64,000 bases of DNA from Holacanthus passer (GCA_025331565.1 JAFREQ010000069.1:1430001-1494000), one strand, 5' to 3'. Shown: positions 24,529 through 35,984, counted from the first letter of the stretch. The notes: generated from the letters alone by a model not told the origin. Translations and numbers: made by a program.

Positions 24529-25750
24529 TGTTGGGACCACTGGAAGTCCACAGATGAGTTTGTTCATTGTGTGATGTAAAAGACAGATAAGATAAGACAT
24601 TCCAGTTCAGGGTCTGTCTCGTGTCTCATGCGGGGGGCAAACGAGCCCAGCACCCACAGTCTTCCTGTTAACAACTAGGTGTTAACTCCAGTCAGGGCCC
24701 ATCTCCAAGCCCTCTCAACAACTCATTCTCTTCTCTTCAGTCTGCCGAGGAGGCAAGACCTCTTCTCTCCAGCTCTGCCAAGGAAGGCAGCAGCTTGTCC
24801 TCTCAGCTCCAAAAAGGGAGCAGAAACCAGCTCTCAGTGTGGCCTGCTCACAGCAGTCACACCTAACCAAGAATCAAGGAAAGAACCTACAAGGAAAGTT
24901 CTCCCACCAGCAGCTACAACACAAGCCTGCTTGCTGATTTCAACAAAGAAGCAACACAACCAGTTAGCACAGAGCTGCAAACTGTAACCAAGGAGCAACC
25001 AGCTTCCTCTGACCTGGATAACCAACGACTACAACCTTCTCAGCTCGGATCTTCTTCAAGCTAACAGACTTCCCCTTCCTCAAAGGACTGGTAACTACAC
25101 TGGGCATAGATAGTTAGACAAGCTAAGCTAAACACAGCTAAGCACTGGATTGTTTGACTTTCATGAACATGTGTTGATTCAATTTGTGATTGAGCTTCAT
25201 TGCTGTTATGATGATAGGATTAGTTAGACAAACTGTAAATTGATGTTAGTTGTGCTTCACACCAACACAGGGTTTGCATGCTAAACTTCTCTTTACTAAC
25301 CCGGGACCCTCTATCCTACACAAATCACACCTAGACACATGGGCTGTAACAAAGAACACACTCTCCCTCCCCCGACAGCCATCCTTGACCTGTCTGACAC
25401 CTTCTGAACCAGCCATCTTGTTTCACTCACACATACACACGCACTCACAGACACACTTGTAAAAAGTACATGTTAGACTAGTATGTGTTTTGCTTTTGTT
25501 ATCTTAAATAAATGCTTGTGAATATACATGCTGTGTCTTTAATGTGGTACAAGAGTACTACTACTCTGCCAAGAACTGAAGAAATTTTATGAGACTTTAA
25601 CAACGAAGTGGCTATCATTTCCCTTTTTAAGGGTGGTGCCCCGAGGTGATCAAATGTATGTCAGATCCTGTTATTTAATATAATGAATAATTATTTCTGA
25701 TAATTATTCATTATTATCGATAGCCAAGCTGCCCATGAAGATCCCCAACA
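24529..25750. mobile_element. solo LTR inserted in the Tx1-like LINE
   Basis: The 1222-bp insert starts TGTTGGGA and ends TCCCCAACA, the TG...CA inverted ends of a long terminal repeat. It is flanked by the 4-bp target duplication AGGC at 24525-24528 and 25751-25754. Removing the insert and one AGGC restores the reverse transcriptase reading frame of the LINE exactly at LYSLAIES. No gag, pol or env coding sequence is present, so this is a solo LTR left by recombination. An AATAAA lies near 25508. Orientation + is suggested by that signal but is not proven. I cannot tell an endogenous retrovirus from another LTR retrotransposon. Confidence 0.85.
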
Positions 25751-27522
25751 AGGCTGTAAAGTTGCCCTGAAAAAGGACAGCCCGGCCTGATCCCTCACTG
25801 CACAGGGATTGGTTGACTCAGACCAGCTCTTGTCTTCACAAAACATTCAGCACCAGTGTACAGTAAATTCAAAAATCCATCACCAATTCCAAAGGCCCTC
25901 AGTGCACTAAACACTATAACACAAATAGTGCACTAAACACAAATAAGAGTGATCCACCCTGTCAAATGCATTCTCCTGATCCAGTGACACAATACCAAAA
26001 CTCAAATTATCATATTTACACACATCAAGTACATCACAAATTAAAAAAAAATATTGTCCATAATTGACCTGTCTGGTACACAATAGGTTTGGTCCATATT
26101 TAAAAGTGTTTCCAGATAGTTTTTTAGTCTGTTAGATAGGGCTCTGGAAAGCACCTTGTAGTCTGTACAAAGAAGAGGCACTGGCCTCCAGTTCTTCAGT
26201 AAGGCCAGGTCCCCCTTCTTGGGCAGCAGAGAAAGTACTGCTGGCTGGCAGGAAACAGGAAGAGTTCCCGTGCTGAGACACTTCACCAGCACTCCACAAA
26301 GGTTGGAACCAATAATGTTCCAAAAACATTTGTAAAAGTCAGTGGAAAGACCGTCAATTCCCGTCCTGAGGTCATCTGGTTGACAGCAACTGTCAACTCC
26401 TCCAGAGACAAAGCAGAATCCAGAGTAGCTCTCTCTTCCAGGCTGAGCCGGGGAAGACCCTCCAGGAGCCCCTCGCGGCTCTGCGTGCTACACTGGTCTG
26501 CTCCAAAGAGGGAAGTATGAAACTCCACTGCCTGGCTCTTCATCTTGTTTGGGTTGGTCGTCACTCTATCTCCTGGGAGCTTCAGGCAGGTCATCTGCTT
26601 TCTCTGTGCCACAGATCGCTCCAGGTTGAAGAAGAAGGAGCTTGGGGCATCCATGTCCTTAAGCTGGAGAAAGCGCAACCTCACCAGAGCTCCCTTTACT
26701 CTCTCCTGCAGGAAGGCGCTCAGCTCCCGCCTCTTTTTCTGCAGTGCGTGGCCCTCCAAGCATCTAACAAGTCCAACTGTGTGGTAACAGTCTGTAGGTT
26801 TTGAGAGGATTGTGGGTGGGGCTCCTCACCTGTTCAGTCCATGGTAAAATCAAGAGTGCAGTTAAAATCTCCACCAACAATAAGGTGGTCCTGATGATAG
26901 TTGTTGAGTTCATCTTGTAGCTTAATAAAAAAGCTCTTGCTGCTCCCTGATTTGGGGCATACACATTCACAAAACAAAAGGTAAAATTCTGTATTTCCGC
27001 CCTGACAACAAGCAGTCGCCCTTTTACTACTTCAGTAACAGATAAAATTGTAGTGTTGGCAGTAGCCCTAAAAAGAACAGCTACTCCTGCACTAAGGCTG
27101 GTTCCATGGCTGAGGGAACATGGACCCTCCCACCATAACCCCCAGTCGACCTCATCATCTGTATTTGAATGGGTCTCTTGTAAAAACAAAACATCAATAT
27201 TTTTATTGGAGACGGTTTCAGAAATTAAGGCTCTTTCCTGTCTGTCTCTCCCACCCTTGATGTTTAAAGACCCTATTTTAAGATTTTTCATAGGGCAGGT
27301 AGTGAGGGGAACAGACAGGAAGAAACCAGCAGACAGCAGTAAAGAAGTACCATATGACACATGATCATATTTGCTTGGTCCTAGTCCTTCTAACACTTCT
27401 TCCTTTTGTTGCTTTCCTGAGTGTAGTGATGTGTTTTTTGAGACGGAAAACGTTTTCTCTCATCTAAGAGGTCAAAGCCAACAAGTCTCTTAAGTGCAAA
27501 TTTGTCGGCGTCACTAAAGTAA

Positions 27523-28616
27523 TTACTCGCTTTCATCAGATTTTTTATATGTTTCGTCAAGAAACTCATTTATTTCTTCCAAAGAATAGAGATCAACATT
27601 TTTATCAACACATTCACTTATGGAGACAGTGTCTGACTCAGAGTCATACTCCATATCCTCTCCCTCACCTGAGATCTGACTGTTAGACACAGTCTCTAGG
27701 TTCTGTTTGTCACTGTTTTTAACAGTTTGAATTCCTGCAGCGCAGCTCATGGAAGCAGATTCCTTAATTAAAACTGGAGGCTGCTGCTCTTGAAGCTGAG
27801 CCTCTTCTTTCCTGTTCAAGTTATTACTAGGAGAAATGCCGGCAGCGGCGCATCCAGCGTCAGCCGTGGGCTCAACCACGGAGCCGACAGCGGGCTCGGC
27901 CGTGGAACCGACAGCAGGACCGGCAGCAGAACCGACAGTGGGCTCAGCTGCGGGACTGACAGTGGGCTTGGCTGCAGCATGAACCGCAGACTCAGCCACA
28001 CTCCCGGTGTCAGCCGCTGCACCCGGACCCTGCCTATGCGGACACGCAAACCGTTTATGTCCCACATCACCACACTCAAAACACTTCATTTGCCCTGAAC
28101 TGGCGTACACCACGTAGGAACCGTCACCGTGTTTGACTCTAAATGACACCTCCACCGTTTGTGCGGGCGAAGCCAGGAACATAAAAACCTGCCGCCTTAG
28201 TGACTGAACATGCTTGAACATGCTTTTGGGATCCTTGCATCCCAAACTTACTGTTTTAAATCCGCTGGCGAATTTACCAAACCTGCGGAGCTCGATCTCC
28301 AGCAGCTGGTTGGAGATGAACGGCGGAACAGCGGAACAACGGACGCGGTGATCTACGTAGAGGGAACAGACAGCAGGGAGATCTGCACAAACATGTCCCT
28401 GACAAACACTCAGCTCTCTATCAGGTTGTGAACGTACAGTTCACTTACCAAAAACACAACTACAGCTTTGTTCATCCTTGACGCAAACCTCAGCTTGTCA
28501 TTATCTACTTCTTCACCTACTGCTAACAAAACCTCCTCCCCGGTGATGCTACTATCCTAAGGGACTACCCGTATTCCCTGCTGGATAGACGGATGTGGCG
28601 TCTCGGCAGAGGCCAT
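27523..28616 (-). pseudogene. Tx1-like LINE ORF1 relic with CCHC zinc knuckle
   Basis: The frame starts at ATG 28616 (MASAETPHPS), is broken by a few stops, and is then open from 28245 to TAA at 27523. It contains one CX2CX4HX4C knuckle (CFECGDVGHKRFAC), typical of nucleic-acid-binding ORF1 proteins. A low-complexity A/P/V/G segment of repeated 'SAAEPTVG'-like units and an acidic C-terminus (YDSESDTVS) follow. ORF1 proteins coat the element RNA. It lies about 130 bases upstream of the endonuclease frame, as expected for ORF1-ORF2 order. Confidence 0.82.
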
Positions 28617-28824
28617 CCTCCCGACAGTCCCGAACAATATTCGAATCAAAATGGTTGGCAACAATCAAAAGAACTGTTGAACTACCTTACCTGATCATGT
28701 AGATACAAACGATTGAAAACAGATGAAAGTCCGTGAAAAGGGATAGAAAACAATTCAAATCTCCTGCAAGTCACACGTCCACCACCGTCACTCACGCTCA
28801 CTCACACGCACCGGAAATGGAAAT

Positions 28825-29167
28825 GGGGAGAGGAGAGGAGGAGAAGAGAGGAGAGGAGAGGTCAAGACAGGGGAGGAGAAGAGAAGAGAAGCAAAGAGAA
28901 GAGAGGAGAAGAAAAAAAGAGAAGAGAAGAGAAGACAGGGGAGGAGAGGAGAGGAGAGGCCAAAGACAGGAAGAGAAGAGAAGAGAAGACAGGGAGGAGA
29001 GGAGAGGAGAGGCCAAAGAAAGGAAGAGAAGAGAAGAGAAGACAGGGAGAAGAGGAGAGAAGACAGGGAGGAGAGGAGAGACAGGGAGGAGAGGAGAGGA
29101 GAGGCCAAAGACAGGAAGGAAGAGAAGAGAAGAGAAGACAGGGAGGAGAGGAGAGGAGAGGAGAGAC
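28825..29167. repeat. long polypurine (GAGGA/GAAGA) tract
   Basis: About 340 bases of nearly pure G/A on the + strand are built from GAGGAGA, GAAGAGAAGA and GACAGGGAGG units. Larger repeated blocks of about 50-60 bases (each around GGCCAAAGACAGGAAG) recur three or four times. All six frames are open for long stretches because of the base bias, which creates false Glu/Arg-rich and Leu/Ser-rich proteins. It directly abuts the 5' end of the Tx1-like LINE. Confidence 0.92.
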
Positions 29168-31429
29168 AATCAGTGACATGTATTAAACTACGCTCATCTG
29201 CAATTAGGGGTGAAATTGTCAAAACCATCATCACAATATTAATGAGACAAAATTTCATAACAGCTTGTGGCTCTTTGGGGCCATGTAGCCATAGTAGTGC
29301 TTTGAGCTAAATGCAATGATCAATATGCTAACAGGCTCCGGTGACAATGTAAACATGCTGATGTTTTACAAGCTGTGTTGACCGTGTGCACCATCTCAGT
29401 TTTGTTGATTTTGATGATTTTGAACCAGGACCTTCATTATCTTAAGTAGACTGTGAAGAATAAGGTGTGTCAGGTTTTGTAGATGTTATTTTATGTATAA
29501 GATACATATTTAATCAACATTTAGGTAAATATAAGTATTGGATCAGACTGGGGGACAAAGAAAAATGATCAGGACATCCTTAGTGAAAATGTCCACCTAC
29601 ATATGCCGTAGGCTTTTCGTTTCGAACAGGTATGAACACTTTTGTTTTCTGACATGTCTTACAACAAGTTCTGAAGAAGCACAACCCGACCGAAGATTTG
29701 AGTGGGAAAGGAGCAAGAGAGTCAAGTCAAATCAAATGTTTTTCAGCCCAAAATCAAAGTTTGCCTCAGGGGGTTTTACAATCTGTACAGTGTACAAAAC
29801 CCTCAAGGAAAGATATCATCCATTCCTCAATATCCATTAAACTGATGTGTAAACTGATGACAGCTGGGTCTATTCTCCTTTGAGTGTATTATTATGGGAC
29901 ACCATTACCCTCTAATCTCTATCCAGAAAATCTTACATAAATGGTTGGCTGGATGGAACATGTGTATGAAATAGCCTTAAACAGTCAGAAAACATATTTA
30001 TGCTTGGAGGAATCTATGCAGCCTGCACAGATCAATCAACAAAGATTTATGTGAAGTGTTCCTCTAATATTTGTGCAATTGCAGAAATCAGAATGCATTC
30101 ATAAAATGATTTTGGTGGATGAAGATGAAGAGAAATGTGATCTAATCAGGTCAGTCACTGTGGTCCTGAGTTTGAAAACCAGAATCAGAGACCAGTGACA
30201 GCCTGGCTTTTGTATGGATGTTGGGAGGGATTGATTTTTTTGTAGGCTTGACCTCAGTCCTGTCTCTTGAGGTCTACAAGCACATCTCTGACTGATGCTG
30301 TCTGTCTGTCGAATCATAAATCCTGAAAAAAAAATCCATAGTATCCATCTGCTTTGATCCCATGTGTGTGATTCATGTACAGTATGTGCACATGTAATTG
30401 TAATGTGCATGGTGCAAGTGTGTGATGTTGGCCCCTCCCAAGGCTTTCCAGTACAATGAGACAGACTATTTCTAGTCAGGCGTCAGAGGAGCCTTGGGGC
30501 CACTGAGGGCTTCAATTTCAGCCACATAAATATCTTTTAATGTCCCTCACTGTGGGATTAGGAGAATCCACACAGACATGAGACAGGGCCATTAAAATCT
30601 AAGACTCCATGGTGGTCCAAGAAGCCGTCGTTATAATATCCTAATGGCTGGGAGTGAAAAGTTATATCACCATTAATATCTTCTCCATGTAACACTAAGT
30701 TGTTCTGTGTAAGTGGTGCTGCGTCTTGCATCAGCCTTGCTTTTAAAATGTATCCCTCCATAAACTCAGGCATCCAGGATCCATTTTTACCATATCTGTA
30801 TTAACTGTGATAGACTCTCCTAGATCAAACTAACAAGTAATTGCACACTTTTCCATTTTATAATATTTTTTTTTCCTTTTTAATTGGAAAAAAGGGCACA
30901 AATTTCCTCTCAACCTCTGTTTTGATATGGAAAAATAATAAAAATAAAAATAAAAATATGGAAAAAGAGGATTCTTACATTTTACAAAAATGTTAAGTTC
31001 TCTACTTTACAGCTGCTTAGCTATGCTGGACTCTCTGAAACTTTGCTGCAGTCATAGTTTAATCAAGTTATCCAACCTTGCAAAGAAGGTTAATATTTAA
31101 GGTTTATATTTATTCACCTTTTGACACCATTACTAAGTACTTTTCAAACGACTAGGAATAGTTCCTGTTGCAATGTTTGCTTCAGACTCGTTTTGTCCAT
31201 TCTGCCTCTCTGTCCCCACCTTCAGTCATATTCACAGACTTTCCCACATGTCCCACTCACTGCCTACACTGCTGACTGCCTACTCCTCTGCTCACCAGGT
31301 TCCAATTTTCCTCAGCAGCCCTTCAGTCTGGAACAGTCTATTTTCACTCATTCCATGCCAAAGTGAAGGTTGCTTTTTGCCATTGCTGTCCAGCCTCTGA
31401 TACTGGTACCTTGTTATCTGGCACCTGAT

Positions 31430-31620
31430 CCCTAATGTGCACCTGCCTGCCTGCACTCTTCCTTGCCCCATTATTGCTATTGTCTGGTCTCTATAAAACT
31501 TCTTTAGATTTGCCAGTATGCATGTTCACCTCTTTAATACGTCACTGAACTGATGCTATCTGCATTGGCTGTCTGCATTTGGGTCTCCATTGCCTCTCAC
31601 TCACCTGCTTGTGAGTTCCA
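31430..31620 (+). repeat. T-rich dispersed repeat fragment
   Basis: It contains TGTCTGCATTTGGGTC, which also occurs at about 35049, with comparable T/C-rich sequence before it. It looks like a degraded copy of the same dispersed repeat as at 34.65-35.11 kb. Confidence 0.5.
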
Positions 31621-32089
31621 CATTTTGGCAAATATGATTAGCAATCTCATGTCTGTGTGTTAAGTTCAGAGCTGGAGTCAACAAACTGTTAGCTTAGACT
31701 CTTAGCACAATGACTGGAAGCCTACTGACACCTGTATGTTCACTAAATAACATGCTCTTATCTACAGAACAGTTACAGTTATTTACAGTGCAGATTAAAC
31801 TAGTAAGATACTTGTTTAAGCTGAAACTGAAATGTTTTAAGAGGAATTACATGTTTGAACTATATTTTGACAAACAACAGCTTGTGCACGGATTGCTTGA
31901 AAAGGGTTGCCAAGTTTGGCACCATTGTGCTTACAAAGAGGGCTGTACCAAAATGTGTCCTTACATATCTGGCAACCTGCAGAATAGCAGGAAACACTGC
32001 ACAGAAGTGCTTGGTGGATGCATAAATTATTCTTTGCCAAGAAATTGTTCTAGCATGTAACTTCCCAAAAACGACAAACTGTAATTTTT

Positions 32090-32360
32090 AAATTTCTGTT
32101 TGTGTACATATTAAACAAATGAGATACAGCATGTTAATTAGTGACCGTTAGAGGTGTTGATTTGAACTTTGAACATAGCCATGCTAGCTGTTTCACCCTG
32201 CTTCTAGTCTTTATGCAAAGCTAGGCTAACCACCTACTGATTCTAGCTTGGTCCTTAATGCATAGTCGTAAGATTGATATCCATTCTCTAATTTCACTCT
32301 TTGAATAGCAGATAAGCATATTTCCTAAAACATTTTTTACCACTATAGAACTATTCCTTT
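32090..32360 (+). repeat. non-autonomous DNA transposon relic (right part)
   Basis: The stretch from AACAAATGAGATACAGCATG through TAGTCTTTATGCAAAGCTAGGCTAACC to the end ACTATTCCTTTAAA matches a very common teleost repeat that I recognise from its tail. Similar termini lie at 56482-56525 (the opposite end) and 63865-63893. It has no coding capacity. Confidence 0.6.
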
Positions 32361-32529
32361 AAATTTCAAGCATCAAAGTGTTCAACTATTATAATTATGG
32401 CTGTGGCTCAAGTTTCCAGCAGATCATTGCTTAGTAAGCAGCACTGTGATAGTGGGAAACATGGGATCAGAAGTAAGTGAAAGTGTCAGGAGTCAAATTC
32501 TTATTCTTATTTAAAGTGAAGAGGCACTT

Positions 32530-33475
32530 TCTCTGCATCAAATCATGGCTTGACTAAAGGTTTCTAAGAGGGCAGGGCATGGAACACTTTGCAGTAACTG
32601 GATCAATTGTAACCAAAGCACAATCGGGCAGACCATCAGAAGATCAGATCTTAGTTCCTTGAGAGATAGAAAAGCAACTTGAACACAGATACAGAATTTG
32701 ATAAAGATCGCAAGGCTCCAATCAGCAAAAGTAATGTCAAAAGAAGGCTGTCCTGTGGTGGTCTCATTAATGAGTAGCAGTTTCTAAACCTCTTCTCAGG
32801 AGGGGAAACAAGACCTAATGCTTGGTGTGGGCTAAGAAATACCTGCATTTCACAGTGGATGACTGGAATGTATGGCAGTAACAGAAGGATGTATGCAAGG
32901 AGACAAACAGGAGAGAGAATGATACTGCAGTGTATCAAACCTACAGTGAAACATGATGGTGGGAATATTCAAAGTCTGGAGATCTTTTGCCTACTCTGGA
33001 CACCTGCACTGAACTGACCACCCCCTGACCAAGGAGAAGTACCACTCGATTCTTCAAAGACATGCTATTCCACCTGGTTTGCATCTTTGTGGAGAAAGAT
33101 TCATACTGCAGCAGGATGATGACTCCAAACACACCTTATAGATTTGCGAGAACTACTAGAAACACAAAAGAAGAAAAGAAGAAGGATTCCTAACTCTCAC
33201 AGACTTTCCTCTACAGTCACATGACCAACAGCAATGAACATTTAGAAAGAGTGAGAAAGCAAAGCACTCTATGACATCACAAGAAGCACGTTGAAACACT
33301 GTTAAATCATGTTGGGATAACATGGGTCATCAGGTTTTGCACCTTGTTTTGCACAAACTTGTGGAGTCCATGCCAGTTCGAGTGCATGCAGTCATTAAAG
33401 CAAAAAGGGGACATACCAAATACTAAGATATTTTAAAATTCATTCAAGTGTATTAGCAGTGTCAGACTTTTGGAT
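32530..33475 (+). pseudogene. Tc1/mariner-type transposase relic
   Basis: Fragments of a Tc1-like transposase can be read across several + strand frames: ILQCIKPTVKHDGGN near 32.93 kb, ILQRHAIPPGLHL near 33.05 kb, LQQDDDSKHT near 33.11 kb (the second catalytic Asp region) and LVESMPVRVHAVIKAKRGH near 33.36 kb (the C-terminus). The order and spacing fit the DDE transposase, but stops and frameshifts are frequent, so the copy is ancient and inactive. Terminal inverted repeats were not identified. Confidence 0.75.
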
Positions 33476-33660
33476 ATATAAATCTAAGATGCAACAGTGC
33501 TCCTGTTCTTTTTTCCAGTATTGTTTATTCTTATTTCTTATTCTGTCTATTTGTCTGATCATCTTTTTATGACTAAATAAATATCCAAGAAACAGGATGT
33601 TTTTCTTCGGTCTTTTTTTACGTCCAGACATAAATGCTGAATATTGGGGATAATACTCAC

Positions 33661-33919
33661 TTGCTTTTGCGCAGGGCATGTTCTACACTGTGGCCCCTGA
33701 ACTTCTTGTAGTAGTCGATGAAGGAGAAGGGCAGGTTAATATTTAGGGGGTTGGTTCTGTCAGGAGCTGCTGCCCTCTTCCGAGACTCAAACGCAATCAT
33801 CAGGTCCACCCATGCAGCCGGCCTCTTGATCTTGAATTGGTCGATAAAATCCTGGCCAAAGATCTTACACAGCAGCTTCTCAAATTCAAAGTCAATCCCA
33901 AGAGAGCCATAGGGACCAC
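33661..33919 (-). CDS. hspa12a: hspa12a coding exon
   Basis: Bounded by acceptor cttttttccag and donor gtgagta on the - strand, this exon encodes residues 327-411, with GPYGSLGIDFEFEKLL, FKIKRPAAWVDLMIAFESRK and FSFIDYYKKFRGHSVEHAL. It is one of the most conserved parts of HSPA12A. The final codon AA|T gives Asn with the next exon. No break is present. Confidence 0.97.
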
Positions 33920-34017
33920 CTGGAAAAAAGAGGATATTATGATTGTGAATCAAATAAAAATAAGATGTAACCTCAGCTGCATAAAGCAGAAAGAAAAAGT
34001 GTTATGTGTTCTTTTAC

Positions 34018-34122
34018 CTGAGGCTTTGTAGAGCTCCTTCAGATGTCCCTCTGGAAGACGGATCTGATGGACAGTCAGGTCCACTGTTCCTCCGCCACAG
34101 TCCACCACCACATAACGGTCAC
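34018..34122 (-). CDS. hspa12a: hspa12a coding exon (phosphate-2 motif)
   Basis: Bounded by ctgtgcag and gtaaaag on the - strand, this exon encodes residues 292-325 with the nucleotide-binding phosphate-2 motif VVVDCGGGTVDLTVH and then IRLPEGHLKELYKASG. The residue before the Gly triplet is Cys, where I recall Ser in the human protein; the Asp and Gly residues that contact the phosphates are kept. Confidence 0.97.
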
Positions 34123-34649
34123 CTGCACAGACAATACCCAAAAATGGAACACACATCTGATATGCAGCCACTGCCTCTTACCACAAGTCTGCTGTTTTTA
34201 GGAACATTCTCAGGAATGGAAAGGATGTGACTCTTTGTGACACTTGAGATTCTCGAACCAGGCCACAGAGAGTAATGCTGACCCACATTATTGTAGCTGT
34301 AATGTCAGTAGCACAGTGATGAGGTGATGAAAGAGAAGACACTGGATGAAGTAAAGAGTGGGACTCAGGATTGGTTTTGGCCAAGATGGTGGACACCAGC
34401 CGACAGTGTGGACATTTCGACATTTGTACAGTTCGATTCACACAGTGAAACACATTAAACTCACATTTTAAGCATTTCTTTATAACGACATGTCACAGAA
34501 CTTGAGTTTGTTCTACTAATGGAATTCAAAAGGTACCAGTTCAATTTATATTTTACTCAAATTATATCTCTAAAGTCAATTTGAAATCATAGTTAGTCAT
34601 TCAAAATTCAAATTTTACAACAGGCTTCAAACCTTTCGTGGTTTAGGGT

Positions 34650-35110
34650 TTTAATTTAATTATTGTCTGTTTTATTTTACTTCCTGTTTGCTTCGCTATT
34701 TTTCCCCGCCTGCCTTCTGTTTCACTTGTGTTTTACTTGCAATTAGTTTCACCTGTTATCCTCCCCTTCTAGTGTACTTAGTGTGTATGTTCCCTTCACT
34801 CTTTGCCAGCTTTTTCTTGTACCTTGCTTCAAGGGTTCCAGCACTTCCTAGTGTTAATTCCTTGTGTTCTGGAATTTTATGCTTAGTTTTCTTGGAGTTC
34901 ACCTGTTTGTGGACTTCTGATTCTTGCTTGCTCCAATTTGGATTTGTTTGCCTGTTTAGACTGCATCTCTGGTTCTGACCCTTGCCGGCCTGACCATCAT
35001 GTACTTTTTTGTGGAAAATAAATTACTAACTGCACTACCTCAGCCCTTGGTGTCTGCATTTGGGTCCTACTCTGTGTGTACCTGCTACCCCCTTGCACTA
35101 CTGCAACTAA
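34650..35110 (+). repeat. T-rich dispersed repeat
   Basis: Pyrimidine-rich sequence with TTCACCTG, TGGATTTGTTTGCCTG, GAAAATAAATTACTAACTG and TGTCTGCATTTGGGTC is typical of a common teleost interspersed repeat ending in a short polyadenylation-like string. A related region occurs at 51330-51790 and a fragment at 31.43-31.62 kb. I cannot name the family. Confidence 0.6.
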
Positions 35111-35984
35111 ATCATGGTTCATACTGTATATGTTTTTGTTACATGGTGGGGCACCTAAGGAGTTTAGGAATTTAGGTTTATTCCAACTTGAGTCTGACCA
35201 TAATTTCTATGAGTTACGATAACACTGCATTCGCCAAGTTAATTGCTCAGATGTGGGAGCACGATGACATCACTACAGTGAAGTTCAACAGGTTGACGAT
35301 CAGACAGGTTTTAAACAAACCAACAGTTTAATCACATTATCAAACTTACTTTATATGGAGGTTAAACCAAAAGTGAATGCACCTGAGTAAGTCTAAGCTG
35401 AACCAGGACATCAGTCTGTAAATTGTGATGGATCTTAATAATAGACAGTTTGGGTAATCATTTTACTCTTTACTGTTTCTCTTTAACATATATTTCAATG
35501 AACCTTAGAGTATGTTTACAACTTGCCTAATCATCTGTGTGCTGGTGTTTCGTCTTCTTTTAGTGATGTTGCTGTGTTCTCAGCAATGACATGGGTGAGA
35601 ATGTTATCAAAACTGACACAACCAATCGCAAGCACTATGAAAATAAACTCATTTTGTAAAGGTAAAGAGACATGGCCCCTGTACACTGAATTTTAGCTCA
35701 AATTCTCTTCACCTTTTAGTACAACCAAAATTATTATCATACAACGAAATAAAATATGAAAAATATGATGAAAAAATACAATTAAAAAAATACATATTTG
35801 AAATCATAACCTTTTCTACAGATCTGCAGATTGTTACAGTACCTCAAAAAGCTAACAGGCTCTATGTCTACCAATATCTGATATCTGAAGCTAGTACCCA
35901 ATATGACAGATTGGAGCACAAGAAACAGCAAGAGCATTTACCGTAGAGGAAAAGGACAGATGAGTAAAAGAAGAGAGACTCTAC

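Larger units (their letters stand above)
19090..27396 (-). pseudogene. Tx1-like LINE ORF2 relic (endonuclease and reverse transcriptase)
   Basis: In - strand order: an APE endonuclease start (27396-26764: IGSLNIKGGRDR, FLQETHS, NVYAPNQ) continuing in another frame with GGDFN; a linker and N-terminal RT (26759-26283); RT motifs NWRPVPLL and DYKVLSRALSNRLK (26292-26041); motif A SLDQENAFDRVDH (near 25970); the priming-loop region up to the LTR at 25750; then, beyond the LTR, motif C ADDVNIFI (near 24430) and the thumb (24436-23726, 23683-23351). After the inserted LINE come the C-terminal segment with VEKWTEDLQWKVVHGAIAKN (19680-19272) and the last residues near 19.1 kb. Stops and frameshifts make it non-functional. 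About 450 bases between endonuclease and RT are missing. Confidence 0.88.
18930..28815 (-). mobile_element. Tx1-like (L1-group) LINE, split by two later insertions
   Basis: Reading down the - strand there is an ORF1-like protein with a zinc knuckle, an APE-type endonuclease, reverse transcriptase pieces and a Tx1-type C-terminal region. The frame is interrupted by a CR1/Rex1-like LINE at 19682-23250 and a solo LTR at 24529-25750. Taking both out leaves about 5 kb of host element, the size expected of a Tx1-group element with part deleted. The copy is dead: it has stops, frameshifts and an internal deletion. Ends are approximate: the 3' end falls in A/T-rich sequence near 18.93 kb and the 5' end abuts the purine tract at 28.82 kb. 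Confidence 0.88.
18898..33660 (-). other. hspa12a largest intron
   Basis: This 14.8-kb intron is mostly mobile DNA: the nested LINE/LTR complex (18.93-28.8 kb), a purine tract (28.82-29.17 kb), T-rich and DNA-transposon repeats (31.4-32.36 kb) and a Tc1 relic (32.5-33.48 kb). From 29.2 to 31.4 kb I see only AT-rich sequence without recognisable structure; its open frames have no motif. Confidence 0.85.

Noticed and set aside
28733..29258. Long Glu/Arg-rich and Leu/Ser-rich open frames on both strands
   Set aside because: They arise from the polypurine tract, which has few stop codons in any frame.
31710..32060. 116-codon + strand open frame
   Set aside because: It overlaps and precedes a DNA-transposon relic and has no recognisable motif.
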